The notes beneath the pieces were generated by a model. The model ran no database searches, was not told the DNA's origin, and saw only the letters and a list, made by a program, of their open reading frames with translations. From Anaerolineales bacterium (GTDB lineage Bacteria > Chloroflexota > Anaerolineae > Anaerolineales > Villigracilaceae): 64,000 bases of DNA. Both the position numbers and the translations under genes were made by a program. Every line of letters begins with the position of its first letter. Within the stretch, counting starts at the first letter, position 1. The stretch covers positions 62,001 to 126,000 of the forward strand of contig JAFGSI010000028.1 of the NCBI GenBank assembly GCA_016934715.1, read 5' to 3'. This document shows positions 58,820-64,000 of this stretch, piece by piece.

Positions 58820-60505
58820 ATGGATTCATCCCATCTGCGCGCCCGCTATTGGCGTATCCTGGTATTCTTCGCCAGGGCCGTGCTGCAGGTCTACTTTCTG
58901 GACATCTTCTTCGCCCGGTTGGGGCTGCGTGCCTGGTCGCGCCGGACTCGCTCCCGGCGCTATCGGCGGATCGCCCGCCGCTTCAGGATGCTGGCGATCT
59001 CGATGGGCGGGGTGATGATCAAGGTCGGCCAGTTCCTCTCTTCCCGGCTGGACGTTCTGCCGGTGGAGATTACCGAGGAACTGGCCGGGTTGCAGGATGA
59101 GGTTCCGGCGGAGGACTTCGCAGCCATCCGTTCTCTGGCGGAGGCGGAACTGGGTGCCTCGCTGGACGAGAAATTCGCTCACTTTGACCCGGATCCTTTG
59201 GCGGCGGCATCCCTTGGGCAGGTCCACCGTGCTCGGCTCCACGCCGGTTCTGATGAGTACCCGTTCAGCGCGGTGGTGGTCAAAATCCAGCGGCCACACA
59301 TCGATCAGTTGATCGAGGTCGACCTGAAGGCTCTGTGGCGGATTGGCGGCTGGCTGGAGAAGTACCGGCCGATCCGCAATCGGGTCGATGTGCGAGCCCT
59401 GATCGGCGAATTCTCGGACACGATCCGACAGGAGATCGACTACCTGGCCGAAGGCCAGAATGCAGAGGCCTTTGCCGCGAATTTTTCCGAGATGCCGCGC
59501 GTTCACGTACCGCGCGTCATCTGGGGTCGAACCACAGGGCGAGTCCTGACCCTCGAGGATGTCTTCGCCATCAAGATCACTGATTACGCGGCCATCACGG
59601 CGGCCGGGATCGAACGGGCCGAGGTGGCGGATATCCTGTTCGATACCTACCTCAAGCAGATCTTCGTGGATGGCTTCTTCCATGCTGATCCGCACCCCGG
59701 CAATCTGTTCATCACCCCGCTGAACGAGCCGGAGGATGGCCTGTCCTGGCGCCTGACCTTCGTCGACTTTGGCATGGTCGGGACCGTTCCCGAAACCCTG
59801 CGCCTGGGCCTGCGCGAATTGCTGGTCGCAGTCGGGACCCGGGACGCCGAGCGGGTTGTGCGGGCCTACCAGATGCTGGGAATCCTGCTGCCGGGGGCCG
59901 ACCTGAAGTTGATCGAACAAGCTGAGGCGGCGGCCTTTGAGCGATTTTGGGGATTAAGCATGAAGGAGTTGCGCCAGATCAGCCACCGGGAGATGGTCCA
60001 GTTCGCCAACCAGTTTCGTGAGTTGATGTATACGATGCCCTTCCAGGTGCCCAATGATCTGCTGATGCTGGTGCGCGGTTTGGCAATCCTTTCCGGGATG
60101 TGCACCGGCCTGAACCCGGACTTCAATCTGTGGACCCAACTGGCGCCCTACGCCAAGAAGTTGGTTGCCGAGGAAGTCGGGCAAAACTGGCAGGCCTGGT
60201 TGGACCAGATCGGGGAGTTGCTGAAGGATTTAATCGCCCTCCCGGCCGGAGCCCGCAGGGTGTTGGCCCGGGTCGAGCGTGGCGAAATGGAGGTCCAGGT
60301 GCCGCAGGTCAGCCGCCAGCTGACATCTTTGACGGGGGCAGTCAATCGCCTGACCGGTGGGGTGTTCTTCGCCGCATTGCTGGTCAGTGGCGTGATCTTG
60401 CTCGACGGCGGGCAGGATGGGTTGGGCGGCCTGCTGATGGGGATGGCGTTGCTGATCCTGGTCTGGATGTTGTTCATTCCCGGCAGGGATCGCAAGGGTA
60501 AATAG
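58820..60505 (+). CDS. ABC1/UbiB-family atypical kinase
   Basis: UbiB/AarF-type atypical protein kinase of 561 residues, linked in other bacteria to quinone lipid synthesis. Seen: KxGQ motif in MIKVGQFLSSRLDVLP (about 70), AAASLGQVHRARL (about 131), ATP-binding Lys in VVVKIQRPHI (about 151), EIDYLAEGQNAEAF near 211, HADPHPGNLFITP near 290 (catalytic Asp and His) and FVDFGMVGTVPE near 312. Two hydrophobic helices close to the C-terminus (about 512-550) anchor it. The distant UbiA-family prenyltransferase would fit, but they are 9 kb apart. Confidence 0.9.
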   Translation: MDSSHLRARYWRILVFFARAVLQVYFLDIFFARLGLRAWSRRTRSRRYRRIARRFRMLAISMGGVMIKVGQFLSSRLDVLPVEITEELAGLQDEVPAEDFAAIRSLAEAELGASLDEKFAHFDPDPLAAASLGQVHRARLHAGSDEYPFSAVVVKIQRPHIDQLIEVDLKALWRIGGWLEKYRPIRNRVDVRALIGEFSDTIRQEIDYLAEGQNAEAFAANFSEMPRVHVPRVIWGRTTGRVLTLEDVFAIKITDYAAITAAGIERAEVADILFDTYLKQIFVDGFFHADPHPGNLFITPLNEPEDGLSWRLTFVDFGMVGTVPETLRLGLRELLVAVGTRDAERVVRAYQMLGILLPGADLKLIEQAEAAAFERFWGLSMKELRQISHREMVQFANQFRELMYTMPFQVPNDLLMLVRGLAILSGMCTGLNPDFNLWTQLAPYAKKLVAEEVGQNWQAWLDQIGELLKDLIALPAGARRVLARVERGEMEVQVPQVSRQLTSLTGAVNRLTGGVFFAALLVSGVILLDGGQDGLGGLLMGMALLILVWMLFIPGRDRKGK

Positions 60506-60507
60506 AA

Positions 60508-60531
60508 ATGCCCCGCCGTCTGGCGGGGCAT
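60508..60531. terminator. Terminator between convergent genes
   Basis: Ten-bp stem ATGCCCCGCC/GGCGGGGCAT (60508-60517 with 60522-60531) with a four-base loop, between the UbiB gene and the small minus-strand gene. Confidence 0.65.
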
Positions 60532-60549
60532 CGGGATTCCTCAACCGAT

Positions 60550-60762
60550 CTACTTGCCTTTTTCGTCAATCCTCTCGAGGGCGTGATCGATGAGACTGCG
60601 CCAGGCGAGCAGCATTTCCTTGCGGGCCTTGCGGTGGTGTTCCAGGACCTCGGGTGGAAACATGGCTTCGAGACCCTGACGCATCTCCTGGTGGGCGGTG
60701 TGGGCGTGCTGGCGGGCATCCTCGGGAATGTGGGGGCGGGATGTCTTTTTCTGTTCGGCCAT
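60550..60762 (-). CDS. Small basic hypothetical protein
   Basis: Protein of 70 residues. ATG at 60762 is chosen because AAGGAG lies eight bases upstream; a longer in-frame version lacks a site. Sequence is helical and charged (ARQHAHTAHQEMRQGLEAMF, EVLEHHRKARKEMLLAWRSL). No family recognised. Confidence 0.6.
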   Translation of the reverse strand: MAEQKKTSRPHIPEDARQHAHTAHQEMRQGLEAMFPPEVLEHHRKARKEMLLAWRSLIDHALERIDEKGK

Positions 60763-60898
60763 CTTAGCACTCCTTATCGTCAGTTTCATTATAGCGCGAA
60801 GTCGGGCGGTGGGCAATATGGGCTACGGATGTTCCTTGCCTGTACGGGGACGCCCCTCCCGGCCCCGGGAGTTTGAGGCCGGGAGGCCGGTAACCCTC

Positions 60899-60927
60899 TT
60901 GCATCCAGGAGGTGAATATTATATACT
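60899..60927 (+). promoter_or_regulatory. Promoter of the dodecin gene
   Basis: TTGCAT (60899-60904), 17-base spacer, TATACT (60922-60927), 38 bases before the ATG. Confidence 0.7.
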
Positions 60928-60964
60928 GGAAGCAACCCATCAGTTTTTTTGAAAGGAGTCCAGG

Positions 60965-61171
60965 ATGTCTGTTGCCAGAGTTACTGAGATCAAAGCGGCA
61001 TCAGCGGATAGTTTTGATGCGGCCATAAAAGAAGGCATTGCCCGGGCGAACAAGACACTCAAGAATGTTCGATCGGCATGGATTGAGAATATGGATGTTG
61101 AAATCGGGGAGAAAGGAGAGATCATTCAGTATCGTGTGCAAATGAAGGTGACGTTCGTACTGGAAGATTGA
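60965..61171 (+). CDS. Dodecin, flavin-binding protein
   Basis: Dodecin of 68 residues, forming a hollow dodecamer that stores flavin. Typical features: VTEIKAASADSFDAAIKEGI near the N-terminus, flavin-stacking Trp39 in SAWIENMDVEI, and a strand at IIQYRVQMKVTFVLED. AAAGGAG precedes the ATG. Followed by a small membrane protein gene. Confidence 0.92.
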   Translation: MSVARVTEIKAASADSFDAAIKEGIARANKTLKNVRSAWIENMDVEIGEKGEIIQYRVQMKVTFVLED

Positions 61172-61218
61172 ATTCCAAACATTCGTTTTTTTTTGCAGAG
61201 AGAACAAGGAGAATTGGA

Positions 61219-61389
61219 ATGAAACTAACCCCGCCCACCAAACTCGTTTTTTGGATCACGGTCGCACTGGCCGTCATTGGCCTGGTCGCCTTTTTTGTGA
61301 CCATTCCTTTCCTCAGCGCCATTGCATTCTGGCTGGTGCTGGCGGCCTATGTCTTGCTGGTTCTGGCCCTCTTGCTCAAGGGCCTGTAA
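61219..61389 (+). CDS. Small membrane protein
   Basis: Protein of 56 residues starting MKLTPPTKLVFW; AAGGAG lies eight bases upstream. Two hydrophobic segments, VFWITVALAVIGLVAFFVTI and IAFWLVLAAYVLLVLALLL. Co-transcribed with the dodecin gene (47-base gap). Function unknown. Confidence 0.7.
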   Translation: MKLTPPTKLVFWITVALAVIGLVAFFVTIPFLSAIAFWLVLAAYVLLVLALLLKGL

Positions 61390-61407
61390 CTTCCCGGCGC
61401 TCGGATT

Positions 61408-61445
61408 GAAAACAGAAATCCCTGAGATCAGGGATTTCTGTTTTC
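61408..61445. terminator. Bidirectional terminator
   Basis: Stem of about 18 bp (61408-61425 with 61428-61445) with A4 on one side and T4 on the other, between the small membrane protein gene and the HerA-like gene. Confidence 0.85.
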
Positions 61446-63887
61446 CTACCAGCCGGGGGTGAGCCTTTTTTGGGCATCCAGTTGATATGGAGCCCACACA
61501 AGAGTCACAAGCTGGACAGCAATATCTGCTTTTCTGGGTTTGTAAATGACTGATTCAAGGGCTTCAGTCGACGGGTCGATCTTGCTTGCCAGCGCTTCTG
61601 AATCGGCCTCAAACTGGGCGCTCAGTTCCTCGAGCTGTTGCTGGTAGGCCTTGACGGATTCCTTCGCGCGGGCGACATCCTCTTGCTGCTGCATGGACCG
61701 GCTCACACCGCGCATGGTAGAGGAGGCACGACTGATGTTCGTCGAGCTGACCAACCTGCGTCCGGTGAATGCTCCCAGCAGCGTGGCTCCGGCATTGACG
61801 GCTGCCTGCACCTTGGCCTGCTTCGCCTGGGCGGCTTCTCGATCGACTGCCTGTTCTGCTTTGCGGATTTTTTCCTGCAAGGCATTTACTTTCTTCATAT
61901 ACTTCTGCCTTAGCTCTTCAACTGCCTGATCACGGTGTTCTCGAGTGACTTGCTGCAGTCGAACTCTAAAGTCACGCTCTGATTCGCCGGGCCTGGATCG
62001 TTCACCAGCGCTCGGGCTGCGCAGTAGTTCGAGCGTCTGGCTGCCATAAAGCCATGTGCTGAAGTCCTTGCTCCATTCGGTGTAGTTCTTGGCTTTTTCT
62101 GCTTCGCCTGGCAATTTGGAAAACTGGGCGCCTGGGACCGGTTGTGTTTCGAGATCGTTGGTGGCAAATTCAGCCTGAATGGCTGCATCCCACTCGACGG
62201 GGATCGCCTGATCGAGGATGGGTGTCATGGCCAGAATCGTTCGGGTCTCATCGAGCAGGCTCTTTGTGTCCGTAAAATGGATCTTGGCTGCCCCGAGCAA
62301 CATGGGTTGATAAAGGATCCCATCGCCCTTTCCGCGTATCGGGATGAAGTACTGAGTCACCGCGGTATCCAGGGCGGGTCGCTCTGTGGCCGAGAGGACA
62401 GCCGGATCGGTGGATGCAACCGATCCGGGTTGCCTGTGCTCGGCAGATATTTGAGCCGGGAGCAAGAGCGCACTTTTGACGGGATCCATGAGTTGTTTGA
62501 TCTGTCCACGTGTGAGCGGGCCGCGAAGATAGGATAGGCACCAACGGGTCTGAAATATGACCGGAGCGTCTTCGTGGACATTGTTCATGAGAAACACACG
62601 GCTGTCCAATCCAGACAAAAGCTGTTCCATTTTCTTAGGATCGAATTGGCTTCCCGACGCAATTGCAGCTCCCTCCAATCCATCCATCACCCTTTGTTTA
62701 TCGCGGTCGGTTTGAAGACGCCCAATAAACCACGTGCCCGTGTTGGCAAGGCCCTTATAATCAAGGTCGACAGGATTCTGGGTCGCCAGGACGATCCCAA
62801 CACCAAAAGCGCGTGCCTGTTTTAATAGCGTGAGCAGAGGCAACTTTGAGGGTGGGTTGGCCACCGGTGGGAAAAAACCAAAAATTTCATCGATGTATAC
62901 CAGAGCGCGCAGGCTGGTGGTTCCTGGTTGGGTTCGCATCCAGCCCAGGACCTGGTTCAACAACATCGCCATGAAGAACATGCGCTCATTGTCTGCCAGA
63001 TGGGCAATCGAGAATATCGCTATCCGTGGTTTACCTTGAGCGGTGTGCAGGATCTGGTCAATATCGAGAGGCACGCCTTCTATCCAGGCGTTGAAACTGG
63101 GGGATGCCAGCATATTATTCAACGCCAGGACCAGGGTGAAACGCTCTTTGGCCGGATAGAAAGTCTCAAGGTCCAGCACGCCAACCTTGGTGATGGGCGG
63201 GTCCTGGATTTTCGCGATGAGCTCGGTCAGGTCAAGGTCTTTTCCCTGACTCCAGAGTTTCCCGATAATGGTGGACATCAGGATGTGTTCTCGGCTTTGC
63301 AGGGGGTCGGCCTGAATGTTCAACAGGCCCAGGAGGCTGGTCACGAGGGTATTGATGCGTTCCTGCAGCATCTCGCCATCATTGAGGATCTCGCCTGGTG
63401 GGACCGCAAATGATTTCAAGATCGAGACCGGAATCCCAGAATTGCTGCCAGGGGTGTAGATCACGAATTCGGCCGAATCTTTTAACTTTTGAATACGCTC
63501 CCCGCTTTCGCCCCAATCCCTGAGCCCTTTACTCCACAACTTGGCCTGTTGGTCAGCGAACTCCTGTTCGGACAACCCTTTTCGGCGCGCCTCGTCCGGG
63601 TTGATCCACGGCAGGAAACTGGCAGCATCCAACTGGGGAAAGGTCAGCAGGAGGTTGGTAAGATCACCCTTCGGATCGATCAGGATAGCCGGAATCGCAT
63701 CGATTGCGGCTTCTTCAATCAGGTTGATACATAAACCTGTTTTGCCGCTCCCGGTCATGCCAACACACACTGCATGAGTTACCAGGTCTCTCGAATCATA
63801 CAGAATGAGTTCATCCTTGGCCTTCTTGGTAACCATATCGTAGTTGCGCCCCAGATAGAAAACACCTAGCTTTTCGAAGTCTTCCAT
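61446..63887 (-). CDS. HerA-like AAA+ ATPase with coiled coil
   Basis: P-loop ATPase of 813 residues. ATG at 63887 (MEDFEKLGVF) has AAGGAGAG eight bases upstream; an in-frame TTG two codons earlier is less likely. Walker A GMTGSGKTG (43-51), a conserved IDPKGDLTNLL (about 72) and Walker B ALVYIDEIFGFFP (about 343), then an ATQNPVDLDYKGLAN sensor-like region (about 378). This is the DUF87/HerA helicase class. From about 640 a long coiled coil extends (EELRQKYMKKVNALQEKIRK, then AKESVKAYQQQLEELSAQFE). HerA helicases usually act with a nuclease NurA, absent here; a role in DNA translocation or conjugation-like processing is inferred. Confidence 0.8.
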   Translation of the reverse strand: MEDFEKLGVFYLGRNYDMVTKKAKDELILYDSRDLVTHAVCVGMTGSGKTGLCINLIEEAAIDAIPAILIDPKGDLTNLLLTFPQLDAASFLPWINPDEARRKGLSEQEFADQQAKLWSKGLRDWGESGERIQKLKDSAEFVIYTPGSNSGIPVSILKSFAVPPGEILNDGEMLQERINTLVTSLLGLLNIQADPLQSREHILMSTIIGKLWSQGKDLDLTELIAKIQDPPITKVGVLDLETFYPAKERFTLVLALNNMLASPSFNAWIEGVPLDIDQILHTAQGKPRIAIFSIAHLADNERMFFMAMLLNQVLGWMRTQPGTTSLRALVYIDEIFGFFPPVANPPSKLPLLTLLKQARAFGVGIVLATQNPVDLDYKGLANTGTWFIGRLQTDRDKQRVMDGLEGAAIASGSQFDPKKMEQLLSGLDSRVFLMNNVHEDAPVIFQTRWCLSYLRGPLTRGQIKQLMDPVKSALLLPAQISAEHRQPGSVASTDPAVLSATERPALDTAVTQYFIPIRGKGDGILYQPMLLGAAKIHFTDTKSLLDETRTILAMTPILDQAIPVEWDAAIQAEFATNDLETQPVPGAQFSKLPGEAEKAKNYTEWSKDFSTWLYGSQTLELLRSPSAGERSRPGESERDFRVRLQQVTREHRDQAVEELRQKYMKKVNALQEKIRKAEQAVDREAAQAKQAKVQAAVNAGATLLGAFTGRRLVSSTNISRASSTMRGVSRSMQQQEDVARAKESVKAYQQQLEELSAQFEADSEALASKIDPSTEALESVIYKPRKADIAVQLVTLVWAPYQLDAQKRLTPGW

Positions 63888-64000
63888 GATCAATCTCTCC
63901 TTGAATCTTTTACCCAGAACACAGGCTAATTGTAATATATTCCGGGTGAATTGGAGAAAATCGAACAGAACCGGATTTCATGAAATCCCTCTGAGTCCTC
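63888..64000. other. Edge of window
   Basis: Upstream region of the HerA-like gene; nothing else is seen. Confidence 0.5.

Noticed and set aside
1-64000. CRISPR arrays, prophage, rRNA operons
   Set aside because: No spaced direct repeats of 24-40 bases, no phage structural genes and no rRNA-like sequence were seen.

Overview
The window is 64 kb of GC-rich bacterial DNA with tightly packed, mostly protein-coding genes on both strands. The gene content points to an anaerobic member of the Chloroflexota, most likely class Anaerolineae. The evidence is a hydrogenase/heterodisulfide-reductase operon, a tungsten-type aldehyde:ferredoxin oxidoreductase, a pyrophosphate-type phosphofructokinase, many lipoproteins with Sec signal peptides, Ser/Thr kinase plus FHA signalling and an RNase J. 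No rRNA or tRNA gene was found, so the taxonomic placement is inference.

Layout. 1-2.7 kb: end of an MFS permease, a decayed GH31 glycosidase and a c-type cytochrome lipoprotein. 2.9-9.5 kb (minus): DUF362 iron-sulfur protein, a three-segment membrane protein, a DMT permease, a CPBP protease, a two-subunit CoA-transferase and a small membrane protein. 9.7-12.2 kb (plus): ferredoxin, aldehyde:ferredoxin oxidoreductase and a MoaD/ThiS-like protein, followed by a convergent PruA-type aldehyde dehydrogenase. 14.2-14.7 kb: a thioredoxin-fold lipoprotein whose first redox cysteine position is an in-frame TGA followed by a SECIS-like hairpin, so probably a selenoprotein. 14.8-24.0 kb: FN3-like lipoprotein, QueA, an ECF-S/HAMP fusion, a GNAT protein, two MFS-like carriers, a small esterase and DegV. 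24.2-28.6 kb (plus): a copper island (CsoR, CopZ, CopA, a SafE/cupredoxin fusion, a second HMA chaperone) with a recognisable promoter and operator.

28.8-40.5 kb: TPR-like membrane protein, hydroxyacid dehydrogenase, metallo-hydrolase lipoprotein, GH20 hexosaminidase, RarD, GIN-domain lipoprotein, membrane protein, Ser/Thr kinase, FHA-winged-helix protein, PPi-type phosphofructokinase and a lipoprotein. 40.9-48.0 kb (minus): one operon hdrC-hdrB-hdrA-mvhD-mvhG-mvhA-protease, in which [NiFe]-hydrogenase electrons can be bifurcated by an HdrA flavin. 48.2-48.5 kb: a candidate structured RNA. 48.6-54.4 kb: UbiA prenyltransferase, dCMP deaminase, two divergent genes sharing a symmetric promoter, MutY, Pcm and small proteins. 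54.6-63.9 kb: RNase J, a truncated transposase, an APH-like kinase, a degenerate histidine-kinase-like protein, DUF1992, UbiB/AarF, dodecin, small proteins and a HerA-like ATPase.

How the parts fit: Hdr-Mvh (H2 to ferredoxin plus a disulfide-type acceptor), the ferredoxin-coupled AOR, CoA-transferase, GH20 and PPi-PFK together suggest a fermentative, carbohydrate-using anaerobe with hydrogen- and ferredoxin-based redox balancing. The strongest unusual observations are the putative selenoprotein with its SECIS, the Hdr-Mvh operon in a bacterial context, the structured RNA ahead of ubiA, and the GH31 relic.
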